Numbered from the stretch's first letter, positions 35,087-44,763 are shown. The stretch is 64,000 bases of DNA from Schaalia odontolytica (GCF_024584435.1 NZ_CP102197.1:1984001-2048000), one strand, 5' to 3'. Translations and numbers: made by a program. The notes: a model not told the origin generated them from the sequence alone.

Positions 35087-37450
35087 TTACAGCGTGACGC
35101 CCACCTGGCCCAGCGCGAAGGCGAACTCCTCGCAGCGCGCCGCCCACCTCCCCTCGCGCCCGGACGGGCCGGCGTGCCCGGCGACCATCTCGGTGCGCAG
35201 GATGATGGGGCGCTCCCACGGGTCGCGCGTGGGAACGGACCCAGCCCCGGCCTCGTCCGTGGAGGGCACCTGGCCGGTGGCCTCGCGCAGGCGCTGCACC
35301 CACTTGGTGGGCTCGACGAACTCCACCCGCGTGTCGTTGACCGAGGTCGTCGCCATGATCGCGGGCAGGAGGGCGCCGTCCGGCACGTTCTCGTACGGCG
35401 TGTAGCGGCTCATCGCGTCGAACACGGCGCGAGAGGTCACCGGGTTGCCCCACTCCTCCCACTCGCCGACGGTGAGCGGCAGGGAGGCATCCAGGATCGT
35501 CGTGAGGGCGTCCACGAAGGGCACGCCCGCCAGGATCGCGCGGAAACGGTCGGGGGCGGCGTTGGTGACCGCACCCATGAGAAGACCACCGGCGCTGCGG
35601 CCCTCGGCGACCAGGCGGCCGGGAGCCACCCAGCCAGAGTCCACCAGCCAGTCGGCCACGTCAATGAAGTCCGTGAAGGTGTGCTCCTTGACGAGCTCCT
35701 TGCCGTCCTCGTACCAGGCGCGGCCCATCTCGCCTCCGCCGCGCACGTGCGCGATCGCGTAGACGGCGCGGCGCAGGATCGGCAGGCGCAGCGCCTCGAA
35801 CTCGGGGTCGTAGCTGACCTCGTAGGAGCCGTACCCGATCTGCCAGCCCGCGTGCGTGCCGTCCGGTCGCGCGTCGCGATGGTGGATGAGGGTGACGGGG
35901 ATGCGCGTCGCGCCGTCGCGCGCGAGCACCCACACGCGCTCCTCAACGTACTCGGCCGGGTCCCATCCGGGCGCCTCGCGGGCGCGCAGGGTCCGCACGC
36001 TCAGGGCCGCCTCCTCGCTCGTGTCCGCGAGGGACGAGGCCGGGGCGGCCGCGCTCGCGGGCACCGTCACCTCGGCGACCGTGGGGGGCACGGTCTGCGA
36101 CTGGAACTCGACGCGCAGCGGATCCTCCCACGGGGTCGGCACGGTCGCGATCGTGCGCACCGGGGCATCCACCCGGACGCGCCGCCACGCGGGCGCGGGC
36201 TCGCGGCGATCCCACACGTCGACCTGCGTGAGCGAGTCAGAACGCAGGGAGAGGGCCACGTAGCCCGCGTGGGCTTCGACGTCGGTGATGCGCTCGCCGG
36301 GAGCGGGGGCGCGCAGCGGCTCCCAGGAGCCGAACGGCGTGAGAGGCGCGGGCTCGTCCTCCGGCAGGGGCGTGCCGGGCGCGCGATCTGCCAGCGCCTC
36401 CCGGGAGAACGCGGGCGAGGAGGCGATGCCGAGCCGTGCCAACGCCTCGGGCACGCCTCCCTCGGGCAGCATCGCCTGCGCGAGCGACCCCTCCTGCGTG
36501 AGCCCCGTGTGCACGATGAACAGGCGATCGCCCGCCGAATCCGCCGACACCAGCGTGCGCGCCCTCACCGGCATCAGCGGCAGCGGGCGCACGGCCGGGT
36601 GGGCGGGCAGCCACAGCCACGCGCGCCCCGCCGTCGAGGACGAGGAGTGGATGACGACGTGCCCTGGGAAACCCGACGGCGCAAACCCCATCTCGAAGCC
36701 CTCGTCGGGCTCAACGAGCAGCAGCTCATCGGCCTCGCGGGGCGTGCCCACCCGGTGCAGCCACACCTCGCACGCGCGCCACGCGTCGTCCACGCCCATG
36801 TATATGAAGGAGCTGGAATCGTCCGCCCACGCAAACCCGTACCCGGCGTCGGTCACGACCTCGTCGACGACGCGGCCGGAGGCCTCCTGGATGACCCACG
36901 TGTAGCGCTCGTCGCCGCTCGTGTCCCGCGCCCACGCGATCAGGCGCCCGTCGGGCGAGGGGCTCAGGTCGGCGAGGCGAAAGAACTCCTCCCCGCGCGC
37001 CCACTCGTTCTCATCCACGAGGAGCTCCTCGCCGACGGTGGGAACCCCCGGGGCGGGGACGAGCGGAAGGGGGACGCCGGAATCGTCGCGCTCAACGGGT
37101 GCTCGGTGATGAGTCGCATAGGATTGTCCCTGCGTGCAACGCCGGAAGTACCAGTAGTCCCCGTCGCGGATCGGCACGCTCACGTCCGTCAGCGCGGTCG
37201 CAGCCTTCACCTCCTCCACGAGGCGCGCGGCCGCCTCACGCGTCGGCGCCGTGACCGCGTCCGCCCACGCGTTCTCCGCCTCCAGATGCTTGCGGACGCC
37301 GGGATCGTCGCCGTTACGCAGCCAATCCCAGGGGTCGTCGAATCGGTGCCCAAAGTGGTCTCGCACGCGGTAGCCGTAGCGCTTGGGGGCAACCGGGGGA
37401 GCCTGGATCGACGAGGCGGCGGCCGCCTCGCTCTGGTTCGTGTCCGTCAT
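35087..37450 (-). CDS. S9-family oligopeptidase (oligopeptidase B-like)
   Basis: 787 residues from the ATG at 37450, which follows TAAGAT by 7 nt; an ATG 24 nt upstream lacks any signal. A beta-propeller-type N-terminal domain (FGHRFDDPWDWLRNGDDP, YWYFRRCTQGQSYATHHR) is followed by an alpha/beta hydrolase domain with HVRGGGEMGRAWYEDGK, catalytic Ser in GRSAGG (about residue 617), Asp in TSVNDTRV and His in GHAGPSGR. Soluble, cytoplasmic, cleaving short peptides after basic or prolyl residues depending on subtype; the DDPWDWLR start favours oligopeptidase B. Confidence 0.93.
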   Translation of the reverse strand: MTDTNQSEAAAASSIQAPPVAPKRYGYRVRDHFGHRFDDPWDWLRNGDDPGVRKHLEAENAWADAVTAPTREAAARLVEEVKAATALTDVSVPIRDGDYWYFRRCTQGQSYATHHRAPVERDDSGVPLPLVPAPGVPTVGEELLVDENEWARGEEFFRLADLSPSPDGRLIAWARDTSGDERYTWVIQEASGRVVDEVVTDAGYGFAWADDSSSFIYMGVDDAWRACEVWLHRVGTPREADELLLVEPDEGFEMGFAPSGFPGHVVIHSSSSTAGRAWLWLPAHPAVRPLPLMPVRARTLVSADSAGDRLFIVHTGLTQEGSLAQAMLPEGGVPEALARLGIASSPAFSREALADRAPGTPLPEDEPAPLTPFGSWEPLRAPAPGERITDVEAHAGYVALSLRSDSLTQVDVWDRREPAPAWRRVRVDAPVRTIATVPTPWEDPLRVEFQSQTVPPTVAEVTVPASAAAPASSLADTSEEAALSVRTLRAREAPGWDPAEYVEERVWVLARDGATRIPVTLIHHRDARPDGTHAGWQIGYGSYEVSYDPEFEALRLPILRRAVYAIAHVRGGGEMGRAWYEDGKELVKEHTFTDFIDVADWLVDSGWVAPGRLVAEGRSAGGLLMGAVTNAAPDRFRAILAGVPFVDALTTILDASLPLTVGEWEEWGNPVTSRAVFDAMSRYTPYENVPDGALLPAIMATTSVNDTRVEFVEPTKWVQRLREATGQVPSTDEAGAGSVPTRDPWERPIILRTEMVAGHAGPSGREGRWAARCEEFAFALGQVGVTL

Positions 37451-37457
37451 GGGCACC

Positions 37458-37463
37458 ATCTTA
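37458..37463 (-). promoter_or_regulatory. -10 box TAAGAT, leaderless start of the oligopeptidase gene
   Basis: Seven nt separate the box from the ATG at 37450 on the minus strand. The 74-bp divergent gap also serves the GtrA-like gene. Confidence 0.5.
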
Positions 37464-37524
37464 GGGGCGGGCACCGGAGCGGGCGAGGGTCGAAAGCGCG
37501 GCTCGGGCGTGCCACACTAGGGGG

Positions 37525-38070
37525 GTGAGTGGAACACATCAGCACGGAAGCCGACCGCCTGGCGCGCTCGCGGACGCGGCCCCCGATCGGCGGGACGCTG
37601 GCGGGAGGGGAGCCCCGGCCTCGTCGGTGAGCCTCGCCGGGCGCCTCCTGGCGTGGGTGCGCGAGTTCATCCAATTCGGGCTGGTCGGGGCCACCGCCTA
37701 CGTCGTTGACGCCGGACTGTTCAACCTCCTCCAGTACGGACCCCTCGCCGTCCTCGCCGGGCACCCCAACACCGCCCAGTTCGTCGCGGCCACGATCGCC
37801 ACCGGTTACTCGTGGGTGGCCAACCGAGTGTGGACCTACAGGGGGCGTACCCGCGACAACGCCACTCGCGAAGCCGTCCTCTTCTTTTTCGCCAACGCGT
37901 GCGGCATCGGCATCTCCCAGTTCTGCCTGCTCTTCACTCACCACATCCTGGGACTGGCCTCCGCGCTCGCCGACAACGTCGCCGTCTACGTCGTCGGCTT
38001 CGCCCTCGGAACGGCGTTCCGCTTCTTCTTCTACCACTACGTGGTCTTCACGGGAGGTACGCGAGCGTAG
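37525..38070 (+). CDS. GtrA-like membrane protein
   Basis: 181 residues: about 38 polar residues then a GtrA domain with four helices (FGLVGATAYVVDAGLFNLL, TIATGYSWVANRVWTY, FFFANACGIGISQF, ALGTAFRFFFYHYVVF). The pattern SWVANRVWTYRG is diagnostic. GtrA proteins are proposed to flip or support polyprenyl-linked sugars for cell-surface glycosylation. GTG start at 37525. Confidence 0.9.
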   Translation: MSGTHQHGSRPPGALADAAPDRRDAGGRGAPASSVSLAGRLLAWVREFIQFGLVGATAYVVDAGLFNLLQYGPLAVLAGHPNTAQFVAATIATGYSWVANRVWTYRGRTRDNATREAVLFFFANACGIGISQFCLLFTHHILGLASALADNVAVYVVGFALGTAFRFFFYHYVVFTGGTRA

Positions 38071-38086
38071 GTCGGTTGCCGAGCGG

Positions 38087-38092
38087 TAGGGT
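38087..38092 (+). promoter_or_regulatory. -10 box TAGGGT, leaderless start of the patatin gene
   Basis: Six nt separate the box from the GTG at 38099. Confidence 0.5.
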
Positions 38093-38098
38093 CGAAGC

Positions 38099-39031
38099 GT
38101 GAAGGAAACACCAGAGCGCTATCCGACACCCGAGCAGTCCATCGACACGATGGTCACCATCGACGACACCGCCCTCGTCTTTGAGGGCGGGGGGATGCGT
38201 AACGCCTACACGGCCGCGCTCGTCGCCAGGCTGATTGCCGAGGGCATCAACTTTCCGCACGTCTCGGGGGTTTCCGCGGGATCCAGCCACCTGTGTAACT
38301 TCACCTCCCGCGACGCCCGTCGCTCGCACGCGACCTTCGTCGACCTGGTTGACGACCCGGAATTCGGTGGCCTCAAGCACTTCCGAAAGGGGCACGGCTA
38401 CTTCAACGCCGAGTACATCTACGAGCGGATCTGCTACCCCGACGGTGCCTACCCCTTCAACATGGACGCGTTTCTTGCCAATCCGGCGCGCACTCGCGTC
38501 GCCGCCTTCAACGCGTCGCGCGGCGAGGTGCGCTGGTTCTCCAAGGAAGACATGAGCACACTGGACACGCTCGGCCCCATCATCCGCGCCTCCTCCACGC
38601 TGCCCGTCCTCATGCCGCCCGTCGAGATCGAGGGCGACACCTACGTCGATGGCGCACTGGGACCCAACGGTGGCCTGCCCTTCGATCAGCCCCTGCGCGA
38701 GGGCTACCGCAAGCTGCTGGTCGTCCTGACCCGCCCGCGCGACTATGTCAAGGGGCCGATGTCGGCCAGCGTCGGGGCCCTCCTGCGAGCCACCTATCAC
38801 TCCTACCCGTCCGTCTACGAGGGAGTCGCGCGTCGGCCCGACCGGTACAACGCCGGGCGGCGCTTCCTGTTCGACCTGGAGGAGCGCGGGCGGGCCTACG
38901 TCTTTGCGCCCGACAACCTCTGGATCAACAACACCGAATCTCGGCGCGAGCGCCTGGAAGCCACCTACCGCGCCGGGCTGGTTCAGGCAGTGCGTGAGAT
39001 GCCCGCGATCAGGGCGTTCCTCGGGCTGTAG
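38099..39031 (+). CDS. Patatin-like phospholipase
   Basis: 310 residues. Oxyanion motif EGGGMRNAY (29-37), nucleophile GVSAG with S59, and the dyad Asp in YVDGALG (D184). No signal peptide, so it acts inside. YjjU-type patatins act on membrane lipids. GTG start 6 nt after TAGGGT. 28 bp after the GtrA-like gene, yet with its own leaderless-type promoter. Confidence 0.93.
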   Translation: MKETPERYPTPEQSIDTMVTIDDTALVFEGGGMRNAYTAALVARLIAEGINFPHVSGVSAGSSHLCNFTSRDARRSHATFVDLVDDPEFGGLKHFRKGHGYFNAEYIYERICYPDGAYPFNMDAFLANPARTRVAAFNASRGEVRWFSKEDMSTLDTLGPIIRASSTLPVLMPPVEIEGDTYVDGALGPNGGLPFDQPLREGYRKLLVVLTRPRDYVKGPMSASVGALLRATYHSYPSVYEGVARRPDRYNAGRRFLFDLEERGRAYVFAPDNLWINNTESRRERLEATYRAGLVQAVREMPAIRAFLGL

Positions 39032-39187
39032 GGGCGGCGGCCTCCGGCTGCCCACCCAGGGGCTTCACCTGCGGCTGGCGTGCGGCCTTCGCCCCGCCGC
39101 CGGTCATTGTCGTTCGGCGCGGGGCTGGTTTCTGCCGGCGGGGGTTTCTGCCGGCGGGGTTGGTTCCGCATGCTGTTCTGGTGCAGG

Positions 39188-39310
39188 TGGGCCCGGTTGT
39201 GCGCAGGTTAACCCACTTGGTGGCGGAATGGGCCCGGTTGCGCGCAGGTTAACCCACTTGGTGGCGGGGTGGGCCCGGTTGTGCGCAGGTTAACCCACTT
39301 GGTGGCGGGG
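39188..39310. repeat. 41-bp tandem repeat, 3 copies
   Basis: Units begin at 39188, 39229 and 39270 and carry GTTAACCCACTTGGTGGCGG. Each includes the palindrome GGTTAACC. Near-identical copies. Confidence 0.9.
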
Positions 39311-39401
39311 TGGGCGGGGCAGCCCAGGCTCCACTTACTGGGTTAACGTGCGCGGTAGGTGGGTTGAGGATGCCAGTAGGTGGGTTTGTTTGCCGCCGGG
39401 C

Positions 39402-39486
39402 GGGTTGCGCCTGATTGGTTGGGTTGCGCCTGATTGGTTGGGTTGCGCCTGATTGGTTGGGTTGCGCCTGATTGGTTGGGTTGCGC
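39402..39486. repeat. 19-bp tandem repeat, 4.5 copies
   Basis: Perfect units GGGTTGCGCCTGATTGGTT at 39402, 39421, 39440 and 39459, followed by a 9-bp part copy. Confidence 0.95.
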
Positions 39487-40023
39487 TGGCCGGCGTGGGC
39501 GTAGGGCCGGTGTGGGCGTGGGGCTGGTGGGGCGTTAGCACCGGTGCGGGCGTGTTGGTGAGGCCTGTGGCTGGGGGCGGTGCACGCGTCGCAGCGCCCG
39601 TGACACCGCGGCCGCCCCTGCTTGGTACGAGGGTGGGTCAATACGACACCGAGGCCGCCCCTGCGCACGGTTGACGCGGCGAAACGGGCGGACTTGCCTG
39701 TGCCAGGGTGGTGGCGGTTTCATGTCGTTCGACGTTGCGGCACGCGGGGGTGGTCGTGGTTTCGCGTGACGACCTGAGGTGCCGTGCCAGGGTGGTGGCG
39801 GTTTCCCGCGCGGTTCCGAGGTTCGCCCCGGGGGGCGGCTGAACGCGGGGTGATACGAATGTCGTGCGGGCCGATCCTACCTGCCAGCGCCACTGGGCTG
39901 GACCCGGCCAGGCCCGTCACTGTCCGGGCTCTGAACCCCCCACTCGACTCGAGGGCTCGGCGAAGGGCCGGGACGGATGCGGGCGGGTGGGCAGGAGGGC
40001 GTCATCGAAAGCGCCGCCCCTAG

Positions 40024-40058
40024 ATGTAGGGGCGGTTAGTCGCCAACAGCCCCTACAT
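40024..40058. other. Perfect 10-bp inverted repeat
   Basis: ATGTAGGGGC and GCCCCTACAT separated by 15 nt; an alternative inner stem GGCG/CGCC is possible. Could be a terminator-like or operator structure, but no gene ends nearby. Confidence 0.55.
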
Positions 40059-40131
40059 ATGCGGGTGCGACACGCCCAAGACGCCACGTCGAGGTGTGAC
40101 GCTTGACATTATCGTGATGTCTGCTGGATGG

Positions 40132-40343
40132 TTATGCACAGGTTGGTGATGGAGGTGTCCACAGCCGCATCTGAGGTTGTGTCAAGCGCGCGTCCTCGGG
40201 GCGCCGCTCGGGTTGGTGGACCTTCAATCCCTGCATTTGTGCCTGTTTGGACGATCCCTACCCGCAGGGGTGACAAGGAATGATAGCCGGTTGTTGGGGC
40301 TGACCGGATGCTCCGTCCACAGAGGCCTCGCCCCTCGTCCACA
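40132..40343. promoter_or_regulatory. Cluster of four DnaA-box-like sites upstream of nrdH
   Basis: TTATGCACA (40132-40140), GTGTCCACA (40155-40163), CCGTCCACA (40313-40321) and TCGTCCACA (40335-40343), all in one orientation. Each differs by one or two bases from TT(A/G)TCCACA. Confidence 0.35.
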
Positions 40344-40366
40344 GTGACGCACGATCGGAGCGTTCG

Positions 40367-40419
40367 ACACAACATCTAGGGGTCGCTTGCGCCTTGGGCC
40401 ACGAGGTGTAGTGTTGTGG
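40367..40419 (+). promoter_or_regulatory. Candidate nrdHIE promoter and NrdR-box-like sites
   Basis: -35 TTGCGC (40387-40392), 16-bp spacer, -10 TAGTGT (40409-40414). ACACAACATCTAGGGG (40367) and AGGTGTAGTGTTGTGG (40404) resemble NrdR boxes, one overlapping the -10. The spacing of 37 bp is longer than usual, so the NrdR reading is tentative. Confidence 0.35.
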
Positions 40420-40496
40420 TGTTCGCGGCGAACGAGCCGCACGAGAATGTACAAACGAAGCAATCGTCCGGCCCCTGGCCGCAAGGAGACACGAAC

Positions 40497-40748
40497 ATGT
40501 CGATCACTGTCTACTCCAAGCCCCGCTGCCCCCAGTGCGACGCGACCTACCGCGCCCTCGACAAGCAGGGCGTCTCCTACGAGAGGATCGACGTCACCCA
40601 GGACCCGGAGTCCCTGGCATTCATCAAGGGCCTCGGCTACCAGCAGGCCCCCGTCGTCGTCGCCGGCGAGGACCACTGGTCCGGTTTCCGCCCCGACCGC
40701 ATCAAGGCCGTGGCTGCGGCTGGCGCCCCCTTGGCCCTTCATGCCTGA
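40497..40748 (+). CDS. nrdH: NrdH glutaredoxin-like protein
   Basis: 83 residues from the ATG at 40497 with AAGGAG 8 nt upstream. Thioredoxin fold with redox motif CPQC (residues 11-14), and GYQQAPVVVAGEDHWSGF, the NrdH signature (WSGFRPD). It reduces NrdE's disulfide. First gene of nrdHIE. Confidence 0.96.
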   Translation: MSITVYSKPRCPQCDATYRALDKQGVSYERIDVTQDPESLAFIKGLGYQQAPVVVAGEDHWSGFRPDRIKAVAAAGAPLALHA

Positions 40749-40981
40749 GTCTCGCCGTCGGCCCCGGCCTGAAGGTCGGGGTCGACGTGTATCCGCTCCG
40801 CCGACTGCCCCTCGCCCCCCTTTCCCCAGGTGCGGGAAGGTTATCGATCCGTCGCCCGTCGGCGCTCGTTCTGCCGCCGCGTCGACCATCCCACACGGGA
40901 CACGCCTCGCCGAGGCGGACGCCGGGGCCTCGCGGGTGAGACACTAGAGGTCCACCGACCCGACAAGCTGGAAGGATCATC

Positions 40982-41398
40982 ATGGGCAGCGTCGTCTACT
41001 TCTCGTCGGCAACGGGCAACACCCGTCGTTTTGTCGAGAAACTCGGCGTGCCGGCGGCGCGCATTCCGCTGCTGCCCAAGGATGATCCCCTGCGCGTGAG
41101 CGACGAATATGTCCTCATCGTGCCCACCTACGGTGGCGGGAATGTCAGGGGAGCGGTACCCAAGCAGGTCATCAGGTTCCTGAATGACCCCGACAATCGA
41201 GCCCTGTGCAGGGGCGTTATCTCGTCGGGAAACACCAACTTCGGCAAGGCCTACTGCATCGCGGGCGACATCATCGCGGCCAAGCTGGGGGTCCCCCACA
41301 TGTACAAGTTCGAGCTCCTCGGAACGCCCGAGGATGTCTCCAGAGTTCGCGAAGGACTGGAACAGTTTTGGCACAAAACTACACCGACACGGGCGTAG
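40982..41398 (+). CDS. nrdI: NrdI flavodoxin-like protein
   Basis: 138 residues. FMN-binding pattern [17 protein letters not shown] near the N-terminus, PTYGGGN, and [12 protein letters not shown]. It supplies the oxidant for assembling the dimanganese-tyrosyl radical of NrdF. GGAAGGA precedes the ATG. 233 bp after nrdH; nothing else is seen in that gap. Confidence 0.95.
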   Translation: MGSVVYFSSATGNTRRFVEKLGVPAARIPLLPKDDPLRVSDEYVLIVPTYGGGNVRGAVPKQVIRFLNDPDNRALCRGVISSGNTNFGKAYCIAGDIIAAKLGVPHMYKFELLGTPEDVSRVREGLEQFWHKTTPTRA

Positions 41399-43524
41399 AG
41401 GAAGCTCCCTCACCGGAGCTGGACTACCACGCGCTGAACGCGCAGCTCAACCTGTACGACGCGGACGGGCGCATCCAGTTCGACGCGGATCGTGCGGCTG
41501 CACGCCAGTACTTCCTCCAGCACGTCAACCAGAATACGGTGTTCTTCCACGACCTGGAGGAGAAGCTGAAGTACCTGGTCGACGAGGGCTACTACGAACG
41601 CCACGTGCTGGATCAGTACGACTTCGCCGACATCAAGGAGCTGTACAAGCAGGCCTACGCCCACAAGTTCCGCTTCCCCACGTTCCTGGGTGCCTTCAAG
41701 TACTACACGTCGTACACCCTCAAGACCTTTGACGGCAAGCGCTACCTGGAGCGCTTCGAAGACCGCGTGGCGATGGTCTCCCTCTACCTGGCGCGCGGCG
41801 ACATCGAGCTGGCTCGCCAGTTCGTGGATGAGATCATGACCGGCCGCTTCCAGCCCGCGACCCCGACCTTCCTGAACGCGGGAAAGGCGGCGCGCGGCGA
41901 GCTGGTCTCCTGCTTCCTGCTGCGCATCGAAGACAACATGGAGTCGATCGCGCGAGGCATCAACTCGGCGCTGCAGCTGTCCAAGCGCGGCGGCGGTGTC
42001 GCGCTGCAGCTGACGAATCTGCGCGAGTCGGGCGCGCCCATCAAGAAGATTCAGAACCAGTCCAGCGGCGTCGTTCCGGTCATGAAGCTCCTCGAGGACT
42101 CGTTCTCCTACGCGAATCAGCTGGGGGCGCGCCAGGGCGCGGGCGCCGTGTACCTGCACGCCCACCATCCCGACATCATGGCGTTCCTGGACACGAAGCG
42201 CGAAAATGCGGACGAGAAGATCCGTATCAAGACGCTGTCCCTGGGCGTTGTCATCCCGGACATCACGTTCGAGCTGGCCCGCAAGAACGAGGACATGTAC
42301 CTCTTTAGCCCCTACGACGTGGAGCGCGTCTACGGCGTTCCCTTCTCCGAGATCTCGGTGACGGAGAAGTATCACGAGATGGTGGACGACGGACGCATCC
42401 ACAAGAGGAAGATCAACGCGCGTCGCTTCTTCCAGACGATCGCGGAGATCCAGTTCGAGTCGGGCTACCCCTACATCGTCTTCGAAGACACGGTGAATGC
42501 GGCGAACCCCATCAAGGGACGCATCACCATGTCGAACCTGTGCTCGGAGATCCTGCAGGTCTCGGAGGCTTCGACGTACAACGACGACCTGTCGTATGCG
42601 CACGTCGGCAAGGACATCTCCTGCAACCTCGGGTCGCTGAACATTGCCAAGACCATGGACTCCCCGGACTTTTCCAAGACGATCGAGACCGCCATCCGGG
42701 GGCTGACGGCCGTGTCGGACCTGTCCGACATCGGTGCGGTTCCCTCGATCGCGCGAGGCAACGCGATGAGCCACGCCATCGGCCTGGGGCAGATGAACCT
42801 GCACGGCTACCTGGCTCGCGAGCACGTGTACTACGGCAGCGAGGAGGCACTGGACTTCACGAACATCTACTTCATGACCGTCCTCTACGAGGCGATCAAG
42901 GCCTCGTGCACGATCGCGCGCGAGCGGGGGGAGCGTTTCGAGGGTTTCGAGGATTCGACGTACGCATCGGGTGAGTTCTTCCGCAAGTACATTGACGAGG
43001 CGTGGGAGCCGACCACGGACAAGTGCCGCGAGCTTCTGGCCGCCTCGTCGATCCACGTTCCAACCCAGCAGGACTGGGAGGCGTTGGCCGCCGATGTGGC
43101 GCGCTACGGCATGTACAACCAAAATCTCCAGGCGGTCCCCCCGACGGGATCCATTTCCTACATCAACAACTCGACGTCGTCGATTCACCCGATCGTGTCG
43201 CGGGTCGAGATTCGCAAGGAAGGCAAGATCGGCCGCGTCTACTACCCCGCGCCCTACATGTCGAACGAGAACCTCCAGTACTACCAGGATGCGTACGAGA
43301 TCGGCCCGGAGAAGATCATCGACACCTACGCGGTGGCCACCCAGCACGTCGATCAGGGCCTGTCGCTCACCCTGTTCTACCCGGACACGGTGACGACGCG
43401 CGACCTGAACAAGTCCTACATCTACGCGTGGAGGAAGGGAATCAAGACCCTGTACTACATGCGTCTGCGTCAGATGGCCCTGGAGGGTACCGAGGTCGAG
43501 GGCTGCGTGTCCTGCATGCTGTGA
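41368..43524 (+). CDS. nrdE: Class Ib ribonucleotide reductase alpha subunit NrdE
   Basis: 718 residues from TTG at 41368 (MAQNYTDTG), overlapping nrdI by 31 bp; no ATG or GTG exists nearby in frame and GGA lies just upstream, so the rare TTG is the likely start. N-terminal domain, then the catalytic barrel with [40 protein letters not shown], the NLCSEI cysteine, NLGSLNIAK and [10 protein letters not shown], and the C-terminal redox tail VEGCVSCML. Reduces ribonucleoside diphosphates together with NrdF, encoded 31 kb away. Confidence 0.97.
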   Translation: MAQNYTDTGVEEAPSPELDYHALNAQLNLYDADGRIQFDADRAAARQYFLQHVNQNTVFFHDLEEKLKYLVDEGYYERHVLDQYDFADIKELYKQAYAHKFRFPTFLGAFKYYTSYTLKTFDGKRYLERFEDRVAMVSLYLARGDIELARQFVDEIMTGRFQPATPTFLNAGKAARGELVSCFLLRIEDNMESIARGINSALQLSKRGGGVALQLTNLRESGAPIKKIQNQSSGVVPVMKLLEDSFSYANQLGARQGAGAVYLHAHHPDIMAFLDTKRENADEKIRIKTLSLGVVIPDITFELARKNEDMYLFSPYDVERVYGVPFSEISVTEKYHEMVDDGRIHKRKINARRFFQTIAEIQFESGYPYIVFEDTVNAANPIKGRITMSNLCSEILQVSEASTYNDDLSYAHVGKDISCNLGSLNIAKTMDSPDFSKTIETAIRGLTAVSDLSDIGAVPSIARGNAMSHAIGLGQMNLHGYLAREHVYYGSEEALDFTNIYFMTVLYEAIKASCTIARERGERFEGFEDSTYASGEFFRKYIDEAWEPTTDKCRELLAASSIHVPTQQDWEALAADVARYGMYNQNLQAVPPTGSISYINNSTSSIHPIVSRVEIRKEGKIGRVYYPAPYMSNENLQYYQDAYEIGPEKIIDTYAVATQHVDQGLSLTLFYPDTVTTRDLNKSYIYAWRKGIKTLYYMRLRQMALEGTEVEGCVSCML

Positions 43525-43599
43525 GGGTGCACTCTTGTTTTTCGCCGGAGGCTCGTATGATGTGGGAGGCAAGTACCCCACGTTGGACCGGAGAGAGCA

Positions 43600-44100
43600 A
43601 TGAGTGATCCGATGAATCCCTACGGCGCGCCCGGCGGGTACGGGCAGTCGCCCTACGATCAGCAGGGGTCCTACGGTGCCCAGCCGCCCTACGGCTCGGG
43701 GCAGGCGGGATACGGCGCGGGCCAGCCCGGTGTCCAGTCGCCCTATGGGCAGCCGCAGGGAGCCTATGGCCAGCCCGCGTACGGCCAGCCCGTCTACGGT
43801 CATCCCGCCTACCGGCTCGATCCCGCGGTTGAGCGGATTCGTTCGAATGCATCGATGGTGCGCATCATGGCGTTCGTGAGTTTCGTGACCCTCGGGCCGA
43901 TACTCTCGGGTGGCGCCTGGATCTGGGGTGGCAGCCTGATGAATGAGGCTCAGACGGTGGGCGCCCCGGCCGACGTGGTCAGAGAACTCCGGGGCGCGCG
44001 CACGACGGCGATCGTGTGTGCGCTCATCCAGGTGGCTGGCATCGTCCTCCTCATCGGGATTCCCCTCTTGTTCGCCCTCCTCGACCCCTCCTACGTCTGA
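43600..44100 (+). CDS. Tyr/Gly/Pro-rich membrane protein, member 1 of 5
   Basis: 166 residues. The first 70 are disordered YGQP/YG-type repeats; then PAVERIRSNASMVRIMAF leads into two helices (about 87-110 and 135-160). GGAGAG precedes the ATG at 43600. It opens a run of five related genes after nrdE. The family looks like the CD20/DUF4190-like small membrane proteins of actinobacteria; role unknown. Confidence 0.8.
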   Translation: MSDPMNPYGAPGGYGQSPYDQQGSYGAQPPYGSGQAGYGAGQPGVQSPYGQPQGAYGQPAYGQPVYGHPAYRLDPAVERIRSNASMVRIMAFVSFVTLGPILSGGAWIWGGSLMNEAQTVGAPADVVRELRGARTTAIVCALIQVAGIVLLIGIPLLFALLDPSYV

Positions 44101-44103
44101 GGG

Positions 44104-44763
44104 GTGAGCGGCGTGAGTGGAGCAACGAATCCGAGCATGTGGGCCCCCTATGGCGGGCAGCAACAGCCATCTTCGACGCCGCCTGCGGGGTACGGGGCTC
44201 AGCCGGTTGCGCCGCCTGCGGGGTATGGGGCTCAGCCGGTTGCGCCGCCTGCGGGGTACGGGGCTCAGCCGGTTGCGCCGCCTGCGGGGTATGGGGCTCA
44301 GCCGGTTGCGCCTCCTGCGGGGTACGGGACACAGCCGGTTGCGCCGCCTGCGGGGTACGGGACACAGCCGGTTGCGCCGCCTGCGGGGTACGGGACACAG
44401 CCGGTCGCGCCGCCTGCGGGGTACGGGGCTCAGCCGGCGCCTCCCTACGGCCTCCAGCCGGTGGGGTATGAGCAGCTTCCGCCCCCGCAGCAGATGCCCT
44501 CCCTGCAGCAGTTGGCCATCTCCCAGGCCAAGTCGGAGGCAACCTTCGTCATCGTCTTCGCCGTCATTGGTTTCTTCACCACGCCGCTGCTCTTCTTGGC
44601 CGCCGCGTGGGCACGCGGCCAGCGCCTGTGTCGGCGAGTGCGCGAGATCGGGGCGCCTGCCGACGTCGTCACCAAGGCGCACATCGCGCGAGGCATCGCG
44701 GTAGGGGGCTTTGCGCTTCAGGCCATCCTCATCGCAGCCCTCATCATCTCCGAGAACCTCTGA
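44104..44763 (+). CDS. Repeat-bearing membrane protein, Tyr/Gly/Pro-rich, member 2 of 5
   Basis: 219 residues starting with GTG at 44104, 3 bp after the previous stop. Residues about 26-115 are eight tandem copies of an 11-residue unit APPAGYG(A/T)QPV. Then come a short helix (MPSLQQLAISQAKSEA) and two membrane helices (TFVIVFAVIGFFTTPLLFLA and the C-terminal one). The start is set by coupling to the upstream gene. Function unknown; the repeat number may vary between strains. Confidence 0.78.
   Translation: MSGVSGATNPSMWAPYGGQQQPSSTPPAGYGAQPVAPPAGYGAQPVAPPAGYGAQPVAPPAGYGAQPVAPPAGYGTQPVAPPAGYGTQPVAPPAGYGTQPVAPPAGYGAQPAPPYGLQPVGYEQLPPPQQMPSLQQLAISQAKSEATFVIVFAVIGFFTTPLLFLAAAWARGQRLCRRVREIGAPADVVTKAHIARGIAVGGFALQAILIAALIISENL
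44182..44445 (+). repeat. 33-bp in-frame tandem repeat, 8 copies
   Basis: Units start every 33 bp from 44182 to 44413 and encode an 11-residue block. Differences are nearly all at one Ala/Thr position. Prone to gain or loss without breaking the frame. Confidence 0.95.

Larger units (their letters stand above)
39032..40496. other. 1.5-kb gene-free region with minisatellites and regulatory sites
   Basis: Short open frames here are low complexity and repeat-derived. The left half carries two tandem arrays (below) and a duplicated CCAGGGTGGTGGCGGTTT (39702 and 39787) and a CGGCCGCCCCTGC-type pair near 39609 and 39651; the right half holds a 10-bp inverted repeat, DnaA-box-like sites and the nrdHIE promoter. 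Confidence 0.65.

Noticed and set aside
39249..39668. Open frame of 139 codons in the repeat-rich gap before nrdH
   Set aside because: Encodes only repeat-derived Asn/Gln/Pro sequence (NPTNQAQ), with no ribosome site.
40132..40343. Plasmid or chromosomal replication origin
   Set aside because: Only four imperfect DnaA-like boxes, no AT-rich unwinding element, no dnaA/dnaN nearby; a regulatory role is simpler.
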